DNA of 10,775 nucleotides from Quisquiliibacterium sp. (GTDB taxonomy: Bacteria > Pseudomonadota > Gammaproteobacteria > Burkholderiales > Burkholderiaceae_E): the NCBI GenBank assembly GCA_030830765.1, contig JAURMJ010000137.1:1-10775 (forward strand), in the 5' to 3' direction. Position numbers and translations under genes: made by a program. Shown piece by piece: positions 1 to 6,672 of this stretch. Numbering within the stretch: the stretch's first letter is position 1; each line of letters begins with the position of its first letter. The notes below the pieces were generated by a model. The model was not told where the DNA came from, ran no database searches, and was given only the letters and a program-made list of their open reading frames with translations.

Positions 1-1
1 C

Positions 2-1954
2 GGCGTTGCTGCGTCGGTTCTGTACCTTGTGGCTGGGTTGGCGACGCTCTGGGAGGTGTTCGCGCGTTATGTCCTGAACGCGCCGACCTCCTGGGCATTT
101 GAATTGGTGATGAGCTTGTGTGCGGCTTCCTGGATGCTGTCCGCGGGCTACATCACGCTGCGCGAACGGCATATCCGAATTACTGTCATATCGGATGCCG
201 TGTCGCCAGTGGCTGGGCATCGGCTCGCGATCTTTTCCCAGCTGATCGGTATTTTGGCGCTGTACTTTCTGCTCACTGATGTGTTCCCGACCGCGATCGA
301 GTCGATCAAGGAGGTGGAGCTGACCGGATCGGCCTTCAATTCGCCGATGCCGATGATGCTCAAGATGTTGTTGATGCTTGGTTGCTCGATGTATTTCGCG
401 CAATTGAGCGTGAATCTGTACCGCAACCTGCGAACCCCCCTGAACAGGAAGCTGCTTCAGGTCTTGGTTGTTGCGATGCTGGGCTACCTTGGCTTTGTGG
501 TTTTCGCCTCAATCCTTGGTGAGGGGAGTGCCATCGGACATTCGAAGGCGGCCTTCTCCGGATGGATGGAAGGATTTGAGATCGAAAGTCGGCTCAATCT
601 GAAATCCTTTGGTTTGGGCACCGTCTCTCTGGGCATGGTCGCCATGCTGGTTGCGCTGATGATGACCGGCATGCCGCTGGGCGTTCTGACGCTGATTGTG
701 TCCTTGTTGGTAGCGGTCGGTTTCTTCGGGCCGCAAGGTATTTATCTGGTGTCGAGCAATGCAGCTGGACTGCTGGACCATTACTCTCTGATCGCGATTC
801 CGTTCTTCGTGCTGATGGCCTCCATCCTGGAGCAGGCCGGTATCGCCGAAGATCTCTTTGACGCGATGTCGATTTTTGCAGGAAACCTGCGCGGTGGAGT
901 CGCGGTACAGACGGTTGTCGTGGCGGTGATCCTGGCGGCGATGTCCGGTGTCATGGGCGGTGAAATTGTGATGCTGGGTCTGGTCGCGTTACCGCAGATG
1001 CTGCGTCTGGGGTACGACCGAAAGCTGTCAATCGGTCTGATCTGTGCGTCTGGCGCACTGGCAACGCTGATCCCTCCGTCGGTGGTGATGATCGTCTACG
1101 GGTTGTCGGCTGAAGTGGGGATCGGCGACTTGTTCATGGGCGGTGTGCTGCCTGGCATGCTTCTGGCATCGCTTTACGTGGTCTACGTGCTCATCCGCGT
1201 CAATCTGAACCCAAGCATGGCGCCGACCGCCAGCGAGGTTGCTGAGCGTACCGGTGAGAAAAAAACCTTGTCGCCGCGACGCATCAGGGCGGTCATGCTC
1301 AGCGTCACGCTGATAGCGGGTGTCATGGGATCGATCTACGCGGGTGTCGCATCGGTGACCGAAGCGGCAGCGGTTGGAGCGATCGGGGCCATCCTGATCG
1401 CGTTTCTGCGCTCTGGGTGGCGCTGGGACATTCTCCGATACTCCTTGCATGGAGCCATGGCGACGGTCGGCACAATCATCTGGCTGATCCTCGGAGCAGT
1501 ATCGTTTGTCGGCATCTACAATCTGATCGGTGGTGCCGACTTCATGCGTTCGTTGTTCATGAACCTGGGTCTGCCTGCCTTGGGTGTGATCCTGGTGATG
1601 ATGGCCATCCTGGTAGTCCTTGGGACATTCATGGAATGGATTGCCATTGTGTTCATCACGGTCCCAGTGTTCGCACCAGTCGTCGTGACTCTGGCCCCTG
1701 AGCTTGGTCTCACGCCGGATCAGGCCAAGATCTGGTTCGGGATTCTGTTTGTGATGAACATTCAGATCTACTTCCTCTCGCCGCCTTTCGGACCGGCTTG
1801 CTTCTGGCTCAAGTCCGTCACCCCGCCAGATGTTTCGCTTCAGGAAATCTTCCGGTCCGTGCTGCCCTACATCGCATTGCAGGTGATCGGCCTCGTACTT
1901 GTGATCACATTCCCGCAGATTGCGCTGTGGCTGCCGGGTGTCCTGTCGAACTGA
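2..1954 (+). CDS. Fused TRAP transporter permease (DctQ-DctM), 5' end cut by window
   Basis: This is the inner-membrane part of a tripartite (TRAP) importer. It uses an ion gradient to take up organic acids or similar solutes delivered by a periplasmic binding protein, which is not in the window. The frame is open to the left edge, so the true start lies outside; a GTG at 29 is in frame but falls inside the first DctQ helix. Numbering from that GTG, residues 1-135 are the DctQ part (motif WEVFARYV near residue 8), 143-163 are a linking helix, and about 195-641 are the DctM part. Typical DctM signatures are LIPPS (347-351), TEAAAVGA (444-451) and SPPFGPA (584-590). The last, with the following WLKSVTPPD, resembles the branch often annotated as mannitol/chloroaromatic or 2-oxoacid (TakP-partner) carriers; this substrate hint is inference. 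Fused QM permeases of about 620-650 residues are a known arrangement. It is the first visible gene of an operon that continues into the H-NOX pair. Confidence 0.95.
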   Translation, partial: GVAASVLYLVAGLATLWEVFARYVLNAPTSWAFELVMSLCAASWMLSAGYITLRERHIRITVISDAVSPVAGHRLAIFSQLIGILALYFLLTDVFPTAIESIKEVELTGSAFNSPMPMMLKMLLMLGCSMYFAQLSVNLYRNLRTPLNRKLLQVLVVAMLGYLGFVVFASILGEGSAIGHSKAAFSGWMEGFEIESRLNLKSFGLGTVSLGMVAMLVALMMTGMPLGVLTLIVSLLVAVGFFGPQGIYLVSSNAAGLLDHYSLIAIPFFVLMASILEQAGIAEDLFDAMSIFAGNLRGGVAVQTVVVAVILAAMSGVMGGEIVMLGLVALPQMLRLGYDRKLSIGLICASGALATLIPPSVVMIVYGLSAEVGIGDLFMGGVLPGMLLASLYVVYVLIRVNLNPSMAPTASEVAERTGEKKTLSPRRIRAVMLSVTLIAGVMGSIYAGVASVTEAAAVGAIGAILIAFLRSGWRWDILRYSLHGAMATVGTIIWLILGAVSFVGIYNLIGGADFMRSLFMNLGLPALGVILVMMAILVVLGTFMEWIAIVFITVPVFAPVVVTLAPELGLTPDQAKIWFGILFVMNIQIYFLSPPFGPACFWLKSVTPPDVSLQEIFRSVLPYIALQVIGLVLVITFPQIALWLPGVLSN

Positions 1955-1964
1955 TGCAATGAAA

Positions 1965-1971
1965 AGAGGGG
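1965..1971 (+). promoter_or_regulatory. Ribosome binding site of the 40-aa membrane protein
   Basis: AGAGGGG lies 7 bases before the ATG at 1979. It is one of the clearest Shine-Dalgarno sites in the window and is the main reason for accepting the very short reading frame behind it as a real gene. Confidence 0.6.
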
Positions 1972-1978
1972 ATTAGAC

Positions 1979-2101
1979 ATGGTCGGTCGTAATGGATTGG
2001 AAGAAGCGGATCGCTACGGACTGGTTGGATGGGTTGCCGGAATCCTGCTGTCAGCGGCAATCACCGCAGTGATGTTCATCATGGCTGATGGCTACTTCTG
2101 A
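1979..2101 (+). CDS. Small single-span membrane protein (40 aa) between TRAP permease and H-NOX
   Basis: This is a short gene of 40 codons plus TGA. The product has a charged, hydrophilic N-terminus (MVGRNGLEEADRYG), then one hydrophobic segment at about residues 15-35 (LVGWVAGILLSAAITAVMFI), and a short tail ending MADGYF. It therefore looks like a single-pass inner-membrane peptide. Support comes from a strong AGAGGGG site at good distance, an ATG start, and tight placement: 24 bases after the permease stop and 12 before the H-NOX start. I do not recognise a named family. Its place directly after a TRAP permease suggests an accessory subunit or stabiliser of the carrier, by analogy with other tiny transporter-associated membrane proteins. 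A membrane link for the following NO sensor is another possibility. Both are inference. Confidence 0.7.
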   Translation: MVGRNGLEEADRYGLVGWVAGILLSAAITAVMFIMADGYF

Positions 2102-2113
2102 GCGAGCGAGGCA

Positions 2114-2659
2114 ATGAAAGGCGTTGTCTTTACCGAATTTCTGGAGATGGTCGAGCAAAAGTTCTCGGCTGACATGGTCGACGACATCATTGATGCCGCT
2201 GATCTGCCTTCGGGCGGCGCGTATACCGCGGTCGGGACCTATTCCCACGAAGAAATTGTTGCGCTCGTTGTTGCCTTATCGAAGCGAACAGGAGCTCAGA
2301 TCCCCGATTTGCTCGGCACCTTCGGCAGGTATCTTTTCGGGCGATTCGCCGTGACCTATCCGGATTTAGTTGACCGCAGTCTTGGCGCCTTCGGTTTTCT
2401 CGCTGGGATCGAAGATGTGATTCATGCCGAGGTTCGCAAACTGTACCCCGATGCCCAGCTTCCGACTTTCGAGGTGGAGCGGCATGACGAAAAGGAACTG
2501 GTGCTGATTTACAAGTCCATCCGGCACTTTGAAGACCTTGCCGAAGGGCTGATCCACGGTTGCCTGATGCATTTTGGTGAGCGCGTCTCCGTGGTACGAC
2601 AGACTCAGGGGGACGGGATCGATCGGGCTGAAAGGTTCATCCTGACCCGTGAGGGCTAG
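2114..2659 (+). CDS. hnoX: H-NOX haem nitric oxide-binding sensor protein
   Basis: This is a cytoplasmic haem sensor of the H-NOX (HNOB) family, 181 residues, the normal length for a stand-alone bacterial H-NOX. In this family NO binds ferrous haem b, breaks the bond to the proximal histidine and changes the activity of a partner kinase or cyclase. Visible marks are the family start MKG; the proximal ligand His104 in VIHAEVRKLYPDA; Pro117; and the propionate-binding Tyr133-x-Ser135-x-Arg137 (YKSIR). Allowing the two-residue offset from the Thermoanaerobacter protein (His102, Tyr131-Ser133-Arg135), the position of its distal Tyr140, which stabilises bound O2, holds Leu142. That predicts a sensor that binds NO and excludes O2. 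The start is fixed by family conservation, although the GAGG at 2108-2111 is only 2 bases from the ATG. A histidine kinase follows 6 bases after the stop, the classic H-NOX partner arrangement. Confidence 0.95.
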   Translation: MKGVVFTEFLEMVEQKFSADMVDDIIDAADLPSGGAYTAVGTYSHEEIVALVVALSKRTGAQIPDLLGTFGRYLFGRFAVTYPDLVDRSLGAFGFLAGIEDVIHAEVRKLYPDAQLPTFEVERHDEKELVLIYKSIRHFEDLAEGLIHGCLMHFGERVSVVRQTQGDGIDRAERFILTREG

Positions 2660-2665
2660 GCCCGA

Positions 2666-4006
2666 ATGACCGATGATGCGGATCGCCTGAGCAGGCGGCT
2701 TGAGCGCGAGAGACTCGCGCGCAAGGAGGCTGAGCAGCTTCTAGAGCAAAAGAGTCGCGAGTTATTCGACGCCAATCGGGCATTGCAGCTGCTGGCACGT
2801 GACCTGGAGCGTCAAGTCGAGACCCGTACGGCGGAGTTGCGCAGTGCACTTGACGCGGCAGAGGCTGCAACAAAGGCAAAAAGTGAATTTCTCGCCGTGA
2901 TGAGCCATGAGATCCGCACGCCGTTAAATGGCATTCTGGGCATGGCTGAGTTGCTGTCGATGAGTTCGCTGAATGCGGAGCAGTTTGAACAGTTGTCCAC
3001 GATCCGGCGCAGCGGCGATGACCTGCTTGTCCTGATCAACGAGATTCTTGATTTCTCCCGGATCGAAGCGGGCAAGCTCGAGCTTGAAGATACGCCATTC
3101 AAATTGTTGCCCGAATTACAGAGTGTGATCGAGCTTTACCGGCCCACCGCCGCCGCGAAGAATCTGGAGCTCGAGTTCACGACGAGCGGGGCATTACCGG
3201 TCGGTGTCGTCGGTGACAGCACCCGGTTACGGCAGATCTTGTCCAATCTTCTGGCTAATGCGCTGAAGTTCACCACGCAAGGAAGGGTAGGCGTGATGGT
3301 GCGGGCGACAGCGCTGTCCGACACGAGCACGCGCCTGTGCGTCGAGGTCTCCGACACTGGAATTGGGATACCTGAGCATCGGATGAGCCGGCTGTTCAAG
3401 GCGTTTTCCCAGGTGGATTCGTCAACGAGTCGTCGCTTTGGAGGCACAGGGTTGGGTCTGGCCATCTGTGCCCGATTATGCGAAGCAATGAACGGACAGA
3501 TCTCGGTTGAAAGCACGGTTGGCAAGGGTTCGACTTTCCGGTTCGAAGTGAATCTCAGGTGTGCCGCTGTAGAGCTGGTCGCCAGCGGTCAGAGCACGGC
3601 AGCGGCGCCACAGCAGGAATTCACGGGCCGCGTGATGGTCGTCGAGGACATTGATGCAAATCGCATGGTCATTACCGCGATGCTGAGGCGCTTGGGCGTG
3701 AGCTGTGAAGCCTATGAGCATGGACAAAGGGCGCTCGATGCGATCAAGGCCGGCGAGCACTTCGATCTGATCCTGATGGATGTGCAGATGCCCGTGATGG
3801 ATGGTCTTGAGGCGACGAGGCTGATCCGAGCTTACGAACAGGCTGCCGGGCTTGTCAGGACTCCGATCCTCGCGTTGACTGCTGGTGTGTTCTCGAGTGA
3901 CCAGAACAACAGCGTTTCAGCCGGCATGGACGGTTTTCTGGTCAAGCCGGTAAGCATGAAAAGCCTTCGAGATGCTTTTTCCCCCTGGCTGGTGGCTCGC
4001 AATTGA
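2666..4006 (+). CDS. Soluble hybrid histidine kinase, H-NOX partner (HK plus receiver)
   Basis: This 446-residue hybrid sensor kinase is the likely signalling partner of the H-NOX just upstream. No membrane segment is seen. Residues 8-72 are strongly charged and heptad-like, a probable coiled coil joining the sensor contact to the catalytic core. The dimerisation/phosphoacceptor box is [10 protein letters not shown] with His81. The ATPase part shows the N-box (NLLANALKF, 194-202), G1 (DTGIGIP, 230-236), F-box (LFKAFSQVD) and G2 (GGTGLGLAI, 259-267). A C-terminal receiver at about 321-442 has acidic residues Glu327/Asp328, phosphoacceptor Asp372 in LMDVQMP and Lys427 in LVKP. There is no output domain, so signal must leave through an Hpt protein or be reversed through the receiver, as in the H-NOX/HqsK relay of Vibrio. 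In characterised pairs, NO-bound H-NOX usually inhibits kinase activity; that this holds here is inference. GAGGG at 2651-2655, inside the H-NOX gene, may serve as its ribosome site. Confidence 0.93.
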   Translation: MTDDADRLSRRLERERLARKEAEQLLEQKSRELFDANRALQLLARDLERQVETRTAELRSALDAAEAATKAKSEFLAVMSHEIRTPLNGILGMAELLSMSSLNAEQFEQLSTIRRSGDDLLVLINEILDFSRIEAGKLELEDTPFKLLPELQSVIELYRPTAAAKNLELEFTTSGALPVGVVGDSTRLRQILSNLLANALKFTTQGRVGVMVRATALSDTSTRLCVEVSDTGIGIPEHRMSRLFKAFSQVDSSTSRRFGGTGLGLAICARLCEAMNGQISVESTVGKGSTFRFEVNLRCAAVELVASGQSTAAAPQQEFTGRVMVVEDIDANRMVITAMLRRLGVSCEAYEHGQRALDAIKAGEHFDLILMDVQMPVMDGLEATRLIRAYEQAAGLVRTPILALTAGVFSSDQNNSVSAGMDGFLVKPVSMKSLRDAFSPWLVARN

Positions 4007-4107
4007 CCTCTGATCGGTGGTTGTTGCCAGGAGCGCCCTCAAATGGCCGCAGATAAGCCCAGGGGGAGATTGTTGCTACGTTGAATTTGGTCGTCACCCG
4101 GATAAAC

Positions 4108-4113
4108 AGAGGA
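4108..4113 (+). promoter_or_regulatory. Ribosome binding site choosing the ATG at 4117
   Basis: AGAGGA sits just before the ATG at 4117 and favours it over an in-frame TTG 36 bases upstream. The TTG has only a purine-rich run about 12 bases away. Confidence 0.5.
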
Positions 4114-4116
4114 AAA

Positions 4117-4764
4117 ATGAAGCGACAGGAACAATCAGCAGCGGATCAGACTGGCAACATGAGCGCAGAGCGTCGCTTTCGCCTGCTCGATCCCGCAGAG
4201 ATGAGTGATGCCCAGCGCACGCTGGTTGCCGCGATTCAATCGGGACCCCGTGGAAAGGTCGCCGGATCTGCTGCAAATTCACAGACAGGAACGGTTGGTG
4301 GTCCTTTCAATGTCTTTTTACGGAGTCCGGAGCTCGGCGACTACCTGCAAAAGACGGGTAGTTATGTGCGTTTCGGATGTGTGCTGGGCAACAAGCTGAC
4401 CGAATTGGCGATTCTCGTGACCGCTCGATACTGGAGCGCTCAGTACGAGTGGTACGCGCATCATCGTCTTGCGTTGCAGGCTGGCCTGGATCCCTTGATC
4501 GCCGCGGCGATCGCCAACGGCCGCGAGCCAGCCGGGATGGATGAGCAAGAAACAGCTGTTTATCGGTTCAGCCGGGAGCTGCATCATGACAAGCAGGTCA
4601 GTGACGAGAGCTTTCAGGCAATTGTCCGGATGTTCGGCGAGCAGGGCGTGATGGATCTGATCGGCGTCAACGGCTACTACACGGTCGTGTCGATGGTCCT
4701 GAACACGGATCGCACGCCAATTCCCGAGGGCGTAGCGCCGTTGCCCGTCTTGAACGGGCGATGA
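4117..4764 (+). CDS. Carboxymuconolactone decarboxylase family protein
   Basis: This 215-residue alpha-helical protein is of the carboxymuconolactone decarboxylase (CMD/AhpD-like) superfamily. Visible marks are GGPFNVFLRSPEL (61-73), the helix with KLTELAILVTARYWSAQYEW (93-112) and the family-type E-W-x-x-H pattern at Glu111, Trp112 and His115, followed by a small-residue/Gly turn (QAGLD). The CxxC redox pair of AhpD peroxidase partners is absent: the only cysteine is Cys88. A thioredoxin-like peroxidase role is therefore unlikely and the protein sits nearer the decarboxylase/lactonase-like branch. The true substrate cannot be read from the sequence. The ATG at 4117 was chosen for its AGAGGA site; a TTG at 4081 or an ATG at 4159 is possible. 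The amidohydrolase starts 43 bases after the stop, so the two are probably co-transcribed and act on related compounds, which is inference. Confidence 0.88.
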   Translation: MKRQEQSAADQTGNMSAERRFRLLDPAEMSDAQRTLVAAIQSGPRGKVAGSAANSQTGTVGGPFNVFLRSPELGDYLQKTGSYVRFGCVLGNKLTELAILVTARYWSAQYEWYAHHRLALQAGLDPLIAAAIANGREPAGMDEQETAVYRFSRELHHDKQVSDESFQAIVRMFGEQGVMDLIGVNGYYTVVSMVLNTDRTPIPEGVAPLPVLNGR

Positions 4765-4797
4765 ATCTTTGACGCTCGGAAGAATGAATCACCATTT

Positions 4798-4802
4798 GGA
4801 GG
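4798..4802 (+). promoter_or_regulatory. Ribosome binding site choosing the ATG at 4808
   Basis: GGAGG ends 5 bases before the ATG at 4808. This near-ideal site fixes the amidohydrolase start there, rather than at the in-frame upstream ATG at 4769, which would add 13 residues unlike the family N-terminus. Confidence 0.65.
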
Positions 4803-4807
4803 AAACC

Positions 4808-6538
4808 ATGTCCCGCTACGATCTGATCATTCGCAATGGCACTATCCATGATGGAGCTGGATCGGAACCCTACATCGGTGATCTCGCGATCAAGGGGGGG
4901 CTGATCGCTGCGGTGGGTGAAGTCAATGGTTCGGCCGACCGAGAATTTGACGCATCGGGGCTGATCGTAACGCCAGGGTTCATTGATGTGCACACGCACT
5001 ATGATGGGCAGGCAACCTGGGAAAATCGACTGATGCCTTCCTCCGGACATGGCGTCACCTCGGTTGTCATGGGCAATTGCGGCGTAGGATTTGCGCCCTG
5101 CCGCCCCGAGCAGCGAAACATTCTGATCAGTCTGATGGAGGGGGTCGAAGACGTGCCCGAGGTGGTCATGACTCACGGGCTGCCCTGGAACTGGGAAAGC
5201 TTTCCCGATTACTTGAATGCCTTGGAAGCAAGGCAATACGATGTCGATATCGCAGCTCAGTTGCCGCATTCGGCCCTCAGGGTCTTCGTCATGGGCGAGC
5301 GGGCGGCCGAGAAGGAGGCGCCGACCGCAGATGATCTTCAAAAAATGCGTGAGCTCACTGCTGAGGCGATCAAGGCTGGCGCGCTCGGGGTGACGACATC
5401 CCGGAACCTGTTGCATCGCACGAAGGCGGGTGCTCTGGCGCCAAGTCTTTTTTCCGAAGAAGAGGAACTGGCAGCACTTGCCGACGGATTGAAAGATGCC
5501 GGCACCGGGGTCTTCCAGTTGATCCCGGCACCGATGGGGGATGCCCAGGATGAATTTTCGCTGATGGCACGACTGGCTCGGCGCAGCGGCAAGCCCTTGT
5601 CGTATACGCTGATTCAAATGCCGGTTGGGGATGAGCAGGCCTGGAGAAAGTCGCTCGATGGCCTGAGCCAGGCCGAGCAGGAAGGGCTTCAGATTCGTGC
5701 CCAGGTCGCTCCCAGACCGGTCGGAATGTTCTATGGACTGAGCCTGAGCTTTCATCCGTTTGCGCTGCATCCGAGTTACAAGGCGATTGCCGATCTGCCG
5801 CTCGATCAACGGGTGGCCAAGATGCGTGATCCGCACTTTCGCGCGCAATTGCTCAGCGAATCTCCCGAAGATAGCAATCCAGTCAGCCTGAAAACAGTGA
5901 AGGCATTTCAGTACGCGTATGCCTGGGGCAGTCGTATCGATTACGAGCCTGATGCGGATACACGCCTGGATCGTCAGGCCGCACAAGCGGGGCAGTCGGT
6001 CGAAGACTATGCCTACGATCTGCTGCTGGCCAACGAGGGGCAGTCACTTTTCTACCTGCCAGGAGCCAATTATCGGGATGGCAATCTGAAGGCCGTCCGT
6101 GAAATGCTCGGACATGCGCGAACGGTTGTTGGGCTTGCCGATGGCGGAGCGCATTACGGCATGATCTGCGATGCCAGTTTCCCGACTTATTTCCTGCTGC
6201 GCTGGGCTCGCGATGCTGCTGAAGATGAGAAAATTGCGCTGCCACAAGCCATTGCAGCGCTAACCAGCGAACCCGCTGCGCTTGTCGGGCTCCAGGATCG
6301 TGGCCGGCTTGCCCCCGGTCTGAAGGCCGACTTGAATCTGATCGATCTCGAATGGCTGCGCCTCGATGTCCCATCCGTAGTTCATGATCTGCCCGCAGGG
6401 GGCCGGCGGATGCGTCAGAAGGCTGAAGGCTATGTGGCAACGATCGTATCCGGCGAGATTACCTATCTGGATGGTGAGGCAACCGGGGCGCTGCCGGGTC
6501 GGCTGATCCGTGGCCAACGCGGCCATGCCCACTTGTGA
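4808..6538 (+). CDS. Amidohydrolase, N-acyl-D-amino-acid deacylase-like (about 576 aa)
   Basis: This is a metal-dependent amidohydrolase of the D-aminoacylase group (amidohydrolase 3 / COG3653 type). Classic members cut N-acyl groups from D-amino acids. The start [18 protein letters not shown] is typical of the family. The metal-site motif DVHTHYDGQ gives His62 and His64, and GNCGVGFAP gives Cys91, matching the metal-binding cysteine of D-aminoacylase. LADGGAHYG contains Asp445 and His449, probably the catalytic Asp region. The C-terminus shows the usual [16 protein letters not shown] sandwich-domain motif. The protein is longer than the roughly 480-residue classical enzyme. I do not see the two further metal-ligand histidines of that enzyme (in motifs like THxRSE and SHHK): the corresponding stretches near residues 234-240 and 265-271 read GVFQLIP and SYTLIQM. 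It belongs to a divergent branch and its substrate is unknown. Metal content may differ. Pairing with the CMD-family gene upstream suggests a small catabolic unit. Confidence 0.88.
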   Translation: MSRYDLIIRNGTIHDGAGSEPYIGDLAIKGGLIAAVGEVNGSADREFDASGLIVTPGFIDVHTHYDGQATWENRLMPSSGHGVTSVVMGNCGVGFAPCRPEQRNILISLMEGVEDVPEVVMTHGLPWNWESFPDYLNALEARQYDVDIAAQLPHSALRVFVMGERAAEKEAPTADDLQKMRELTAEAIKAGALGVTTSRNLLHRTKAGALAPSLFSEEEELAALADGLKDAGTGVFQLIPAPMGDAQDEFSLMARLARRSGKPLSYTLIQMPVGDEQAWRKSLDGLSQAEQEGLQIRAQVAPRPVGMFYGLSLSFHPFALHPSYKAIADLPLDQRVAKMRDPHFRAQLLSESPEDSNPVSLKTVKAFQYAYAWGSRIDYEPDADTRLDRQAAQAGQSVEDYAYDLLLANEGQSLFYLPGANYRDGNLKAVREMLGHARTVVGLADGGAHYGMICDASFPTYFLLRWARDAAEDEKIALPQAIAALTSEPAALVGLQDRGRLAPGLKADLNLIDLEWLRLDVPSVVHDLPAGGRRMRQKAEGYVATIVSGEITYLDGEATGALPGRLIRGQRGHAHL

Positions 6539-6672
6539 CAAGGGCCCACTGCTGGCCGGTTTTCTGACAAGCCAGGGGTTCGGACGCTTCAGCAAATCGT
6601 CTTAGACTGCTGGCTCGTTGCGTAACAAAAAGAAGATTTAGCGGATACTTGAGGCCTTCGCCGATCGACACA

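Noticed and set aside
1028..1450. Open frame of 140 codons on the minus strand inside the TRAP permease gene
   Set aside because: The product is extremely rich in Arg, His and Asp with no fold-like pattern. The plus-strand TRAP signatures cover the same DNA.
4070..4106. Possible promoter before the CMD-family gene (TTGAAT with GATAAA)
   Set aside because: The spacing between the boxes is about 14 bases, too short for sigma-70, and other pairings lack a -10 box.
4017..4208. Short plus-strand open frame after the histidine kinase
   Set aside because: It overlaps the CMD gene in another frame, has no ribosome site and shows no recognisable sequence.
4667..5986. Long open frame (439 codons) on the minus strand opposite the amidohydrolase
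   Set aside because: It is antisense to a well-supported gene. Its translation is rich in His, Gln, Arg and Cys with no recognisable motif or ribosome site. Such frames are expected opposite GC-rich coding DNA.
5883..6440. Open frame of 185 codons on the minus strand
   Set aside because: It lies wholly inside the amidohydrolase gene with shadow-like composition and no family resemblance.
6543..6563. GGCC-CACTGCT-GGCC followed by GGTTTT as a terminator after the amidohydrolase
   Set aside because: The stem is only 4 bp and the T-run is four bases, offset by GG. Too weak to call an intrinsic terminator.
6579..6608. Possible sigma-70 promoter (TTCGGA, 18 bases, TAGACT) before the diguanylate cyclase
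   Set aside because: The -35 box matches the consensus at only three of six positions. A match this weak is expected by chance, although a promoter somewhere in this 134-bp gap is plausible.
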